Program-made: the position numbers and the translations under genes
Assembly: GCF_026151205.1 (NCBI RefSeq)
Contig: NC_087082.1
Span: 5,215,908 to 5,279,907, forward strand
Direction of reading: 5' to 3'
DNA from: Bolinopsis microptera
Lineage: Eukaryota > Ctenophora > Tentaculata > Lobata > Bolinopsidae
Length of the DNA stretch: 64,000 nucleotides
Shown: one piece after another, positions 51,049 to 62,268 of the stretch
Numbering within the stretch: position 1 is the first letter of the stretch
Layout of the letters: the number at the start of each line of letters is the position of its first letter
Notes under the pieces: generated by a model
What the model saw: the letters and a program-made list of their open reading frames with translations, nothing else
Database searches by the model: none
What the model was told of the DNA's origin: nothing

Positions 51049-51911
51049 ATACTTGATTTCTCTTGGAGAATTTCTCTTTAGACTCTTAACTTGCGAACAA
51101 ATTGAAGCAGCAAACTTTAGGCTAGAAACTTTATTGAATTGAAATAATCATTCCACGTAACAACGTCTTCTTCAGTTCTGTAATAAAATTGTTAAACATG
51201 TGTAAAAATTAACGACGGAAAGAAATTTAAAATAACATTAAAACAAAAACAGAGAAATAAAATTTACGAAATATGACCCAAAAAATGTAATTGCAAAAAA
51301 TGTCAAAACAACAAAAAATACGACAAGAAGAAATGTAAGCTAATACAACTAAATACTGTACTACTCATGATACTAAACTAATTAGTAAACGTAAAACTGG
51401 TTGTTCAGAATTCACAGTTCATGTGTAAAAACTAATGATAAAATCAGCACTTAAGCAACGATAACTCGGTTGTCATGGTTACTATCCAAGATAGTCCTAT
51501 CAATACATTATTTACTAGTTAAACATTGACTAAATATTTGTACAAATAACTCAACTCAGAACGATCATTCATTTCAGGACTTAATCTCAATATATACATC
51601 GCTTCTACAATCTTTCTACGAACAGTTTTACTCTGTAAATCAAGTAACTTAAAAGATAAAACTGGGGTTCGGTTAGGATGTAGAGATGCGTAGTGCTGTC
51701 CAACCCCATTCTCTGGATGTGCTCTAGGATTCCTAGCAGCCTGTCTGTGCTCCATCAGACGAGCATGGAGGCTTCTCTCAGTTTCCCCACAGTATCTCTT
51801 ACCACATAACTCGCAAGTAACTAAGTAAATAGCTCCTTTTGTTGAGCATGTTGTTCCTGTGAGTCTAGGGCAGATCTCACAATTGTTAGGGTTACCAAGG
51901 TCACAAGTTCT
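51049..51911 (-). mobile_element. Penelope-like element, left partial copy (inverted)
   Basis: Reverse-complement of the right copy's 3' half (52828-53370 and 54467-54765). It encodes, on the minus strand, the GIY-YIG C-terminus (LHARLMEHRQAARNPRAHPE) continuing without a stop to LYKYLVNV. It lacks the 1.1-kb LINE insertion present in the right copy, so it shows the pre-insertion state. Its 5'-truncated edge meets the right copy's 5'-truncated edge at 51911/51912. Confidence 0.85.
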
Positions 51912-53080
51912 TTACAGCGGATGTATCAGCTTTGTATACGAATTTGAATATCAATGAGTGTATTGAGACAGTTATTGAATTTGCAGAAGAACATTGGAGT
52001 AAGTTAAGTACGTATGGTTAAAGTTTATCAGAAATTAGAGGTATCTTTACAGTAGTTTTGACGAATTCTTATTTTACATTTAATGGGAGACTTTATAAAC
52101 AACTTTTAGGTTTATTCATGGGTTGTAGACCATCCCCTCCTGTAGCGATTATTAGAATGTGGAAATTCGAGCGTAATAGTATATATTGAGACAGTTATTA
52201 CATCAGTAACCCTGTTCGGTTCTTATACAAACGGTATGTAGATGATGCTGGTTCCTTAGCCAAATCCAGAGAAGAAGCACTGGATATGTTACAACGCATA
52301 GCCGACCAGGATCCCGATAACAGAATCAAGTGGGAGATCGAGTTCCCGTCTACCCCTGCGGATTTTGTCCCGTTCCTGAGTACGGAAATCCGGATCGATG
52401 AGGAAGGAAAAGTGTACCACAGATTCTACAGGAAAACCCAGAATAAGGGGATAACATTACACCAGAAGTCACACCACCCGGACTCAGTGAAGGAGGAGTG
52501 TAAGAAGAACTTCTACCGTAATGCCACCATTGCTTCCTCAGGACCCCAGGAACTCGATCATTCAGTTAAGATCATCGATGATCTCTTAAAGAAAAATGGA
52601 CACCAACCTCTGAGTCATAACGCAAGGAACAGGAGGACTAGGAGAAGACGTCAAACCACACCTGACTCTGTCCCACTCACCTTACCATTCATCTCTGGAA
52701 CAGTTTGTAATAAGATTCGCAACTACATCAAATCTAACAAACTCCCCATCAGAGTTATTTTTACACCTGGTAAGAAGTTACAGGACATCTTCTGCCGCTC
52801 TCGTCCACTGGATAAGAAGACTTGTGACCTTGGTAACCCTAACAATTGTGAGATCTGCCCTAGACTCACAGGAACAACATGCTCAACAAAAGGAGCTATT
52901 TACTTAGTTACTTGCGAGTTATGTGGTAAGAGATACTGTGGGGAAACTGAGAGAAGCCTCCATGCTCGTCTGATGGAGCACAGACAGGCTGCTAGGAATC
53001 CTAGAGCACATCCAGAGAATGGGGTTGGACAGCACTACGCATCTCTACATCCTAACCGAACCCCAGTTTTATCTTTCTAG
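51912..53080 (+). pseudogene. Penelope-like RT/GIY-YIG coding remnant
   Basis: Starts inside RT (FTADVSALYTNLNI), passes stop codons near 52018 and 52186, and has the YVDD catalytic motif near 52235. A long open stretch then leads to the linker and the GIY-YIG nuclease (AIYLVTCELCGKRYCGETER near 52890-52950). An in-frame TAG at 53078-53080 interrupts the frame that the left copy keeps open as Lys. It is therefore a dead copy. Penelope elements use this nuclease plus RT for target-primed insertion. Confidence 0.85.
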
Positions 53081-53370
53081 TTACTTGATTTACAGAGTAA
53101 AACTGTTCGTAGAAAGATTGTAGAAGCGATGTATATATTGAGATTAAGTCCTGAAATGAATGATCGTTCTGAGTTGAGTTATTTGTACAAATATTTAGTC
53201 AATGTTTAACTAGTAAATAATGTATTGATAGGACTATCTTGGATAGTAACCATGACAACCGAGTTATCGTTGCTTAAGTGCTGATTTTATCATTAGTTTT
53301 TACACATGAACTGTGAATTCTGAACAACCAGTTTTACGTTTACTAATTAGTTTAGTATCATGAGTAGTAC

Positions 53371-54461
53371 AATACTTGGGGGCAAAATGTTGGAATAATG
53401 TTCCAACAGATCTACGAAATCTGCCCGATGTTAAAAGCTTTAGTGATTCGTATAAGAAACAGTTACTCTCATCTATAACAACAGACCCTAATTATACCGT
53501 CGACAATTCATATGACAAATTTTACACTGCAATCATAGTCGACGATAACTAAGTATCTTCTAATTCTTTTAAATCTGAGGCATATATAATTGATGTATCG
53601 AAAGGATTTTCCCTTTTTTACCACCTTACCGTTTTGATTGATTTTGCACATGACTGACATGTTTTAACTGGAGAAAGGGTTCGCACAGTGGTAGTTTTAT
53701 AGACCACTTTTAATTTATTGACCTATTATACCTAGTGGTAGTTTTATAGACCACATTTAATTTATTTATTTATTATACTAAGTATTTATTTTTGGTGACT
53801 GTATCACCCAGTTTTAACATTTGATAATTGTACAGTTTATTGACGACACATTGACTGAATGTTATTTTATATTCTAATTTATATTCTAGATATTTTATTT
53901 ATTTTTCAACAGACGAAGCTTCCTGTTTTTTCTTCTATATTAGTTACTCATATCTCTTTTACAGACTTTTTTACAAGGACATTGACAGATGATACTCACA
54001 TTAGGCATTCATTATTGCATCTAAATTATCTCACTTGCATTAAATTAGGTTTAGAAATTTATTCTCTGGTTAACAGATTTCAAATGTTTAATTAATTTGT
54101 AGTATGACAGTAAGGTATATAAGAAGTTATTTAATTTTGCTTGGGCTATTATATTGACTATTGAGGTTTAATGATGATATGGAATTTGAATTCTATATAA
54201 ATTTACACTATGTGGTTGGGGCATTTTGCATAGTAAATATGGTTACTACTCCTATATATCATATTATTTGATTGGTATTCGATTTCTGATTATTTCTCTA
54301 GGAATATGATTATTATATCTCAATTTGGCTTTAGGTAGGGTGCCCCGCTAAAAGAACTGGATTCTTCCAGGAAGCATCCCGTGCACAGACCTTGGTCTAC
54401 ATATATAATATCAAATTATTAACCATTCATTCTGTATGTGCACGAAAATTTATTTCAATCA
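53371..54461 (+). mobile_element. 5'-truncated LINE nested in the Penelope-like copy
   Basis: The left Penelope copy reads continuously through GAGTAGTACAGTATTTAG. The right copy has 1,091 bp inserted there, flanked by a 5-bp duplication AGTAC (53366-53370, 54462-54466). The insert opens in frame with the C-terminus of a LINE RT (YLGAKCWNNVPTDLRN, then SFSDSYKKQLL) ending at a TAA at 53550-53552, and has a 0.9-kb 3' UTR. The WN-x-x-P-x-x-[IL]R signature is typical of CR1/L2/Jockey-group LINEs. Confidence 0.82.
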
Positions 54462-54765
54462 AGTACAGTATTTAGTTGTATTAGCTTACATTTCTTCTTG
54501 TCGTATTTTTTGTTGTTTTGACATTTTTTGCAATTACATTTTTTGGGTCATATTTCGTAAATTTTATTTCTCTGTTTTTGTTTTAATGTTATTTTAAATT
54601 TCTTTCCGTCGTTAATTTTTACACATGTTTAACAATTTTATTACAGAACTGAAGAAGACGTTGTTACGTGGAATGATTATTTCAATTCAATAAAGTTTCT
54701 AGCCTAAAGTTTGCTGCTTCAATTTGTTCGCAAGTTAAGAGTCTAAAGAGAAATTCTCCATAGAA

Positions 54766-55066
54766 AAAAATCTACCAAGAGAAATCAAGTTCAAATGCGA
54801 CTCATAAATATAGCCCCCTTGAACTATATATATATACTGTTTGACATATTTTTCTTTAAGAATTTTCTTACTGATAGCTTGAAAATATCCATTACATCCA
54901 TTGAAGCATTGAGGTCATCTACAAGTAGTGAGTTTGACAGGGTATAAAAAGTGAGTTTGGCAGGTTGGGAATTGCCCCCAAGCTTTTTGACATCCTAAGG
55001 TACAACAAGAAGTAAACTAAAAAATATTTGTATCAGCAAACAAAATTTGGATGGCCTTGTGTAAGG
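54766..55066. other. Sequence between Penelope-like element and the 55-kb repeat cluster
   Basis: AT-rich with a TATATATATA run; nothing recognised. Confidence 0.4.
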
Positions 55067-55067
55067 T

Positions 55068-55152
55068 TGTATCACGTTGCGACCCCCACGGTCGTTTCAC
55101 TATGGTGACGATACAGGGGGATACAGGGGCGGCGGGTCATACAACGTATGAC
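55068..55152 (+). repeat. Dispersed repeat family A, copy 3
   Basis: TGTATCACGTTGCGACCCCC at one end and GGGTCATACAACGTATGAC at the other, as at 4014-4094. Confidence 0.65.
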
Positions 55153-55446
55153 AAGTGTAAGGATAGATGAGACGTATAGTATTTTTGTTTTGAATTGGCC
55201 TTTACTCTCGCAAAACTATCACCTTTAAGATTTGCCATAAGTTTTAATCGTTTTCAACAGATCAGAGTAAGTTAAAAAATATTGTAACAAAGATTCTATA
55301 TAACACTCATAATCAATACAGTAAATTCAAATATTCATATTAGTTATATTACCAGTAGTATACTACTGATTGACGATGTCAACCCTTCCAGATCTTTGCT
55401 CTGCGAATTAACAGAGCAACGATCTTCGATTGGCAATGTGAGCTGC

Positions 55447-55556
55447 TTTACAGTTGTAGGTTTACAACCTACCAGGACGCGTGCCGAGTTGGACTCGTCG
55501 ACGGTCCTGTATATGGAACAGATATTTTACGAGTATCACCCGTTAATATTTAACTC
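55447..55556 (+). repeat. Dispersed repeat family C, copy 2
   Basis: GTAGGTTTACAACCTAC palindrome, ACGCGTGCCGAGTTGGACTC and ACGAGTATCACCCGTTAA, the inverted counterpart of 4657-4763. Confidence 0.6.
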
Positions 55557-55717
55557 GCGGCTTTTCACTTTTGGAGTTGTAAAAGTCGCTTCATTTGATG
55601 AAATTCATTAACAATTAAACCGTTTGTAATCATTTTGTTATATTTTGAATTCCTGAACTAAAATCATGCCAATAATTAACGCAAAAGTCTTTTAATTAAT
55701 TAAACAGAACAAATTTG

Positions 55718-55800
55718 TAAGTTTATAACCTACCAAGACGCGCGCCGAGTTGGACTCTTCAACGGTCTCGAAACGAATATTTTACGAATATCACCCGTTA
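55718..55800 (+). repeat. Dispersed repeat family C, copy 3
   Basis: GTTTATAACCTACCAAGACGC, GAGTTGGACTC and ATATCACCCGTTAA in the same order and spacing as the copy at 55447. Confidence 0.6.
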
Positions 55801-55879
55801 AGAACAAATAAAACGGCGGTCGCGGTTAAAATTTTGTTCTGGCAAAAATTAGCGCTAAAATACCTCATCTATATTAATT

Positions 55880-56032
55880 GTTAATGGATTAATCCGGCGC
55901 GCGCTACTTCGAAGCACTTGTCTCGCGCTACTTCGAAGAAATTTAGACGATCAGTAAATACCCATTTTGGTTTATGGTTTAGTGACGGTATCAGATATGG
56001 GTTTCGAAGTTGGAAGTAGCGCGCGCCGCGCC
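55880..56032 (-). repeat. Dispersed repeat family B, rearranged copies
   Basis: Minus-strand CCATTAACAAT end, two GCGCGCTACTTCGAAG blocks and AAATTTAGACG at 55880-55960. A stub of GAAGTAGCGCGCGCC on the plus strand at 56006-56032 directly abuts the CAGGAGGAGC element. Confidence 0.55.
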
Positions 56033-56035
56033 GCA

Positions 56036-56296
56036 CAGGAGGAGCAAAGTGCAAAGAAACTGCCACAAACTGCTACAAACTGCTACAAACTGCTACAAAC
56101 TGCTACAAACTGCTAAAAACTGCTACGAACTGCCAAAAACTGCCAAAAACTGCCACAAACTGCTGCAATCGCGCCCACGCATTCGCGCGCTGTTTGCAGC
56201 AGTTATTAGCAGTTTATGGCAGTTGTGGACTGGCAGTTTGTAGCAGTTTGTAGCAATTTGTGGCATGGGCAGTTTCTTTGCACTTTGCTCCTCCTG
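56036..56296. mobile_element. MITE-like palindromic element with CAGGAGGAGC ends, copy 2
   Basis: Perfect inverted ends CAGGAGGAGCAAAGTGCAAA ... TTTGCACTTTGCTCCTCCTG enclose arrays of CTGCTACAAA on one strand and TTTGTAGCAG on the other. The GCGCCCACGCATT block lies in the centre. It could form a long hairpin. Related to 25826-25999. Confidence 0.8.
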
Positions 56297-56636
56297 TGGC
56301 CGGATTGGGTGCGATTAAATTTTGACCGGTCTGTGCCATGTGCATGAACATAATGCTTATACGTTTTTGTTTTATGCTTTAGTGTTACTGTTAGAGTTAG
56401 TTTTGGTTTTAAAAGTAATCGTGAAGACAATATAAAGATTTGAATTACAAATTTGTGCACTTTAATTTTTATATACTTACCTGTTACCATTAAAATCGAA
56501 ATCAGCATTTAAAAATGTACATAGAACGATCAAAATCTAATTGCGCCCGCGCCGGGTTAGTTCATATTAACAATGAACAAGTTATAGTTACTGCATACTG
56601 AAGGTGATCGCGTCTTCACAGCTATAGCAAATTCAA

Positions 56637-56702
56637 TTGACGGATGTTACTCATCTAAATTTCTTCGAAGTAGCGCGCACCAGGTTAGTCTATTAACAAT
56701 GG
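56637..56702 (+). repeat. Dispersed repeat family B, copy near 56.6 kb
   Basis: GACGGATGTTACTCATCTAA, TTCTTCGAAGTAGCGCGC and ATTAACAATGG. A truncated piece (GCGCCGGGTTAGT) precedes it at about 56548. Confidence 0.6.
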
Positions 56703-56839
56703 ACAACGTTCGCTCGCGCTTAAGTTTACTGATTGCACGCTTGACACGTAACATAATATTAATTCAGCCAACCAGAAGACAGAAATTTGAAAAATTAAAG
56801 TCGCAAAATAAAAGTAAAAAAAAAATACAAAACTGCAAG

Positions 56840-56900
56840 CGAGAGGGCTCTGGTTAGAGCAAGGGTCTAGCCATAGGGTTTTTAGTCATAGACTCTACCA
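56840..56900 (+). other. tRNA D-arm-like relic
   Basis: GGCTCTGGTTAGAGCA forms a perfect 4-bp D-stem with a standard loop, but no anticodon arm, T-arm or acceptor stem can be completed. Possibly a SINE fragment. Confidence 0.25.
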
Positions 56901-57319
56901 GTAGTATTTCCAAAATGCAGTCCAAACTTATTATATGACTTTAAGGAACTAAAGCTAAATTTAAAAGTAGCTGCATTTCTCCGTTAACAGTTAAACTACA
57001 ATTTAGAGTTTTTACTTTATGCTTTGGATGATGATTAATCACTTTACACTCAACTGTCACTTGACCAGTGACTTTCTAACCCGTTCTCTAGGTTGACTCT
57101 CTAATTAGCCCCACGAAAAACCTCACCGAACCTCCACGCGGTGTGGGGTGGGTGGCTCGAATGGGAGGTGCATGGATGTTTCTAACCTATGCAAAGGAAG
57201 GGACTATCCATCTCTACAACAAAGGAAAGGCTCTAATAGCCTCTACTATTACTAACCTAAGAACCGCAGCATACCCGCTTTTCCCACAGGCAAATAACAC
57301 CTTCCGCAGGAAAATAACA

Positions 57320-58220
57320 CGCTCACAGGCTCACACATGACGTGTAACCCCAGGATTTGGTTTTGGATCGGACACTCAAAATAACGATAGAGAAGCGGTC
57401 TACACGCTCACAGGCTACCAAGTCTTGTGTAACCCTGGGACTCTAACACTTAACAGACTCTAACACGCTCACATAACAAGCTTCCACGTCTCGTGTACCC
57501 TAGGATTTGGTCTTGGATCGGACACTCAAAACAACGATAGAAGAGCGGTCTGCACGCTCACAGGCTACCATGTCTCGTGTAACCCCAGGATTTGACACGT
57601 TCACAGGCTACGACGTTTCGTGTAACCCCAGGATTTAACACGCTCACAGACTACCACGTCTCGTGTAACCCCAGGATTTGACACGTTCACAGGCTACGAC
57701 GTTTCGTGTAACCCCAGGATTTAACACGCTCACAGGCTACCATATCTCGTGTAACCCTAGGATTCAACACGCTCACAGTCACAGGCTACCACGTCTCGTG
57801 TAACCCTAGGACTCTAACACTTAACAGACTCTAACACGCTCACAGGCTTCCACGTCTCGTGTACCCTAGGATTTGGTTTTGGATCGGACACTCAAAACAA
57901 TGATAGGGCTACCACATCTCGTGTAACCCTAGGATTCAACACGCTCACAGGCTACCACGTCTCGTGTAACCCTAGGACTCTAACACTTAACAGACTCTAA
58001 CACGCTCACAGGCTTCCACGTCTCGTGTACCCTAGGCACTAGGATTTGGTTTTGGATCGGACACTCAAAACAACGATGGAGGAGCGGTCTACACGCTCAC
58101 AGGCTACCATGTCTCGTGTAACCCCAGGATTTTACACGTTCACAGGCTACCACGCATCGTGTACCCCAGGATTTGGTTTTGGATCGAACACTCAAAACAA
58201 TGATAGAGGAGCGGTCTACA
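57320..58220. repeat. Complex minisatellite of CACGCTCACAGGCTACCACG units
   Basis: Basic units CACGCTCACAGGCTACCACG plus CTCGTGTAACCCCAGGATTT. Periodically extended with GGTTTTGGATCGGACACTCA and AACGATAGA...GCGGTCTACA, giving a two-level repeat. Some units are shuffled or truncated. No coding interpretation. Confidence 0.85.
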
Positions 58221-58608
58221 GTGAAGTTACAGGAACATTGCATACTCTACAAATTGCACGTAGCAGGCCAAGACCTCCCGTGGAAGTCCCTGTCTCTCCG
58301 TCGTTAACCTGGCGGGGTTGCACCAGGGGCGGTGGTAACAGAACTTTAAGACTCTCGGAGTCTGTTGTAGATATCTATGTTTAATATGTATATTTATGGT
58401 ATATAATTTGGGAGTCTCTCTCTCCGGCAGCAGGAGTTGGAGAATGGGGACGCGTTGTGAAAGCCACCGTAAGGAAGGCTTACTGTCGACGCCGACCAAT
58501 CAAAAGAAGAACTCTCTAATTAAAATTTGATCTCAGATCTTTTTAGAATGATCTCGAATATCGAGTGTAAAGTGATTTAGCAGTAGCACGCTTGTTATAT
58601 ATGCTTTG

Positions 58609-58730
58609 TCATACGTTGTATGTGGTAGACCTACCGCGCACGATTGCGCAGCTGTATTACATTGTAGCCACGATACTATTACTATTACTAGCCACTTAGT
58701 GAAACGACAATGGGGGTCACGACGTGATAC
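58609..58730 (-). repeat. Dispersed repeat family A, copy 5
   Basis: Minus-strand GTATCACGTCGTGACCCCCA end and CATACAACGTATGAC end, with a modified middle containing TAGTAATAGTAATAGT. Confidence 0.6.
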
Positions 58731-58734
58731 AAGG

Positions 58735-59576
58735 AACTCGCTATTAAGGTTGTTTCTCGAGCGTGCTAGAAATCACTCTACAGTCGATTCTTAACTGTCA
58801 TACTCATGATAGCACCTCTCTTTTAATTTTCAAATTCATGATTATTAGAATGACAAAAGAAGAAACAAAACTTGTTTACAATAATATCCTCTTCGTTGTT
58901 TGACACAGTTTGTACACAGTACAAATTAAGAAATTACATGTACACATCTGACATATTACATTTAATGTATTACAAGTCATTGTAGCTCAAAGTTGCAAAT
59001 TTCTTAATGCAAAACTTACAGTGTTTAAATCACATATCATGAGTCAAGGCAAGCGTGAGTAAAATAGTATCGTCAAATGATCTCAAAAAGTGATACAAGT
59101 TTAGGAGGAAAAAGTAAAAAAAAACAGTCATGAGCAGGCATTAGAGGGGTAGAACTGTGACGTGTTGCCCATACAAGGTAATCTTACTGTCAAGTATTGA
59201 CAAGAAGATTGGTCCAATTTTCAGTAATCTAATGATGCAGGATTAACTTACGATCCATGGAGATATTGAGTACCTAATGGACGGATAAACTTTGTTTGAT
59301 ATGTACAGCAATGATCTCATCATTAGATATGATTTCCAGCATTATTCAAGTCTAAACCTGTCGCTGCCGAGCTCGCTTAATCTCATTTTCATTCGCATCG
59401 AATTACAATTCAATAATAGCCTTCAGATAATTTACAGGACTTTTTCATATCTGTAATTACAATTGCACACACCGACATTCAAACATTCAATTATATAGCA
59501 ATTATATAATTATATAATTATATATCAATTATAATCGGGGAACGAGAAATAATTAAATTTTCAGCGCCCTAATGTG
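58735..59576. other. Likely 3' flank of the PIM-like kinase gene
   Basis: AT-rich; no genes recognised. Should contain the kinase 3' UTR; an AATTATATAATTATATAATT low-complexity run lies near 59500. Confidence 0.4.
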
Positions 59577-60599
59577 TCATGAAGTAACTGGTAAAACCTT
59601 CCGCCACTGTTCACTATTCCCGCTCGGGTATAAAACGTTATTATTAGCACTATAACTGGAAACAAGGTGAGAGAGTGAGCTAACCCCGCTAGAACCACCA
59701 TGTGCTCCTTCATAAACTAAACCAGTTTTGGTAGTCCCTGAAAAGGGGCTCAAACACGTGGTCTCCAGGAAGTTCCTGTATCTGTCCATGTTTAGCCACG
59801 TGTGCCAGCGAATGTTCTCGAATCTGATGCGGAGATGACGGACTTTGTTGAGGGACTGCGTGATGAGATCGGAGCAGAAGGGGGAGAGGAAGGGAGGGAG
59901 GAGGGGCTCACTGAACACTACATCTCGTTTAGAAGAGAAGGGGGCCCGGCCGCACACCATGCAGTAGAGGAGACATCCCAGAGCCCAGGACGTAGCCTCT
60001 AGAGGGGTGTAGTGACGCTGCACCACCGCTTCAGGGGGCAGGAACAGCTCAGTTCCTTGTACTGAGGTATACACTGTCTTACTGTCGCACACTGACGACA
60101 GACCAAAGTCTATTAGTTTTATCTGGAGGCTGGATTGGTGCACTAGAATGTTCTGGTGTTTAACATCCCTGTGATCCACTCCAACTGATAAACAGTAAAC
60201 TAAAGCATCGTACGTTTGCATCAGAATAGTCCGGGACATGGACTCGCTCAGTCTGCTGTGGAGTTTAATAAAAGTCTTCAGATCTACAAAGTTTTCCAGA
60301 TAGTTCATAGTAAGGACCCAGTGCTGAGGAAGCTTATAACAGCCTACACAGGTCGCTATCTTAGGGTGGCTGAGCCGAGAGAGAAGGTAGATCTCAAGAG
60401 GCACTTCATCTCCAGCAGTACTGTCTGGTACCAGTTCCTTTATCTTGCTCCTCTTTATAAACTTAGCCACGTACAGCTTGTTGTCGAGCTTGTTTCGGGT
60501 GAGCAGCACGGTACCAAAACTACCACTACCAATGTCCTTCAAGATGGTGTGAGTTTTAGTGAAGGGGCGCAGAAGCAAGTCCAGCAAAACAGCAAACAT
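59577..60599 (-). CDS. PIM-like serine/threonine protein kinase
   Basis: Intronless 340-codon ORF from the ATG at 60599; no upstream in-frame ATG was seen. Contains a complete kinase domain: P-loop GSGSFGTV near residue 24, VAKF lysine near 46, VPLEIYLLSRLSHP (helix C), catalytic loop HRDVKHQN near 145, DFG, then GTELFLPPE. All catalytic residues are present, so it should be active. The PIM signature is the lack of the usual Asp before W in subdomain IX (TSWALGCLLYCMVCGRAPF, compare PIM VWSLGILLYDMVCGDIPF) and PPE in place of APE. A hydrophobic N-terminus (FAVLLDLLL) could be a membrane or mitochondrial signal, or merely precede the domain. PIM kinases are constitutively active and regulated by expression level. 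Confidence 0.88.
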   Translation of the reverse strand: MFAVLLDLLLRPFTKTHTILKDIGSGSFGTVLLTRNKLDNKLYVAKFIKRSKIKELVPDSTAGDEVPLEIYLLSRLSHPKIATCVGCYKLPQHWVLTMNYLENFVDLKTFIKLHSRLSESMSRTILMQTYDALVYCLSVGVDHRDVKHQNILVHQSSLQIKLIDFGLSSVCDSKTVYTSVQGTELFLPPEAVVQRHYTPLEATSWALGCLLYCMVCGRAPFSSKRDVVFSEPLLPPFLSPFCSDLITQSLNKVRHLRIRFENIRWHTWLNMDRYRNFLETTCLSPFSGTTKTGLVYEGAHGGSSGVSSLSHLVSSYSANNNVLYPSGNSEQWRKVLPVTS

Positions 60600-60689
60600 A
60601 GCGACAATCAAAGAACTAGTCGAGAGCACGGGACAATCAGGGAACTGAGGAGTGCTATCACAGGACCAGCTATGTAGTTAATAGTGAGT

Positions 60690-60762
60690 CACGTGGGCTG
60701 CTATGGAGTCACGTGGGTTGCTATGGAGACACGTGGTCCGTTAGCGGGTCACGTGACACGTG
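60690..60762. promoter_or_regulatory. CACGTG E-box cluster upstream of the PIM-like kinase
   Basis: Five CACGTG palindromes in 73 bp (60690, 60710, 60730, 60750, 60757), three within GTCACGTGGG/C-type contexts. The cluster starts 91 bp upstream of the start codon. bHLH-ZIP factors (USF, MITF/TFEB, MYC/MAX) bind this motif, so it is a plausible proximal promoter. Confidence 0.65.
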
Positions 60763-61179
60763 TAACGAGGTTTGATTGGACTGTTAGTCTGAGAGATTGC
60801 ACCACGTCAACAACAACAACAGAAAGGTAGAGTGTTTAGATAAACAGTGAGCTGCAGCGAGGAGAGAGGGTGATTAGCGGTGTATCTCCAGTCAGGTCCT
60901 GTGTCTCCAACAGTCTGATCCAGAGTTCAATCACTACAACGAAGAGAAAAGAGAGGAGAAGTGCACAGTAAAGATGAGAATGAGGGGTAACACAAGAACC
61001 TTCTATCAGACGTGTACTGAGCAGAGCAGCCCGCACCACATGTGGCTATATGAAATACAATACACCCCGGCACAGCACACAAATTAATGGAGTTACGCGG
61101 TCTACTCTGAAAAGTGTGACTAGTATACGTTGTTTAACATGGATCAGCTATCTCAAGACACGCAAACATTGCGGGCCCT

Positions 61180-61221
61180 CACGTGACATCCCACGTGGGC
61201 GCCCACGTGACCGGTCACGTG
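61180..61221. promoter_or_regulatory. Second CACGTG cluster
   Basis: Four CACGTG sites in 42 bp, including GGTCACGTGACC, a fully palindromic CLEAR/USF-type site. Lies about 600 bp upstream of the kinase start, in a GC-rich island within AT-rich DNA. Confidence 0.6.
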
Positions 61222-61229
61222 ACCGCGCA

Positions 61230-62260
61230 CTGCTGAGCTGGTAAACTGAGACGCTCTTTCAATTGTGTCCTATTATCTGTACTCCAATTATCTCGACGAG
61301 TTTTTACAATGAACTTAGAACATTTACTCGGTACACAACAGACTATAAAGGACATAGGGGGTTTTCAAGGCATGGAAATTCCCTTGCCGTAATCAATGAT
61401 CTCACGGTGCTCACAAATGATTTTTACGAAATAATTCGATTGTTCGTCTTGGAATTCAATAAATTGTGAACGGTTAGCTGTTGAGATCTGATTACTGTAA
61501 CATTGCTTAACATCCTGGGTATAAGATCATAGCAGTAAAAATAGCCCCAATAATATTTTGGGTGCTGTCAAGAAATCAGCTTCCGAGTTTTACTCGTCAA
61601 GTTATTATCTGGTTAAAGTTACAGGCTTTGAGACTAGATCCAGAGTGGTGTATTTTACCTGCTCATTTATTATCAGAAACTAGAAAACAAGGTTCATGTT
61701 ACTGAGCTGATCAGATAATGTGACATTTTAACTGTATCCCCCGTTACAACCAGGATCAAACGGAGATAATATCTTCAAACGGAGATATTATCAGAGTCTA
61801 CCCTTGCAGAGATCGTAGGTTTTGTAATTTAATCAGCTATACAGTGCAATTCTATACTGATTTTACCTAAACTGAGCAGCTGGTGCAGTTTGTACGATTT
61901 CGAAATATTTCTTAAAATCGAGTCTTCATTAGCTGTTTGGTAACTGGATTTAAGTTTAAAATGAACTTAGATTAGCGACAAAATAAAACGGAAAATCTCA
62001 GAGATATCAAAGATCATAGAAAATTCCCATTCAATGATTAAAAGTTGCATCTTAGAAAATATTGCAATAGTCAAATCTTTACACGATCAATCGGTAAAAG
62101 TTAAAACTTAATTTTTAGGACAGTATACAACGTTTCTCTAATGAAAATTCAGCAATTTCTGTTTGACAGTTTCTAGCTTTAATCACGTAACATTCCAGAG
62201 ACTGATACGAAATATATGCGCTCGGCTGATGTTTGGACGACCTTTAGAATTTATCTATTC
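61230..62260. other. Intergenic stretch, nothing recognised
   Basis: AT-rich. It should include the 3' UTR of the cysteine-rich gene to the right; no RNA genes or repeats seen apart from AACGGAGATA duplicated near 61757-61790. Confidence 0.4.
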
Positions 62261-62268
62261 CTCTCTTT

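Larger units (their letters stand above)
51912..54765 (+). mobile_element. Penelope-like element, right copy, 5'-truncated
   Basis: Contains part of the RT domain and the GIY-YIG endonuclease, then a 3' UTR ending in the inverted counterpart of 51049-51360. The two head-to-head copies give the inverted layout typical of Penelope insertions. Interrupted at 53371-54461 by a LINE fragment. Confidence 0.85.

Noticed and set aside
60216-60677. Plus-strand 150-codon frame opposite the kinase
   Set aside because: It is antisense to a clearly conserved kinase domain and has no recognisable features of its own.
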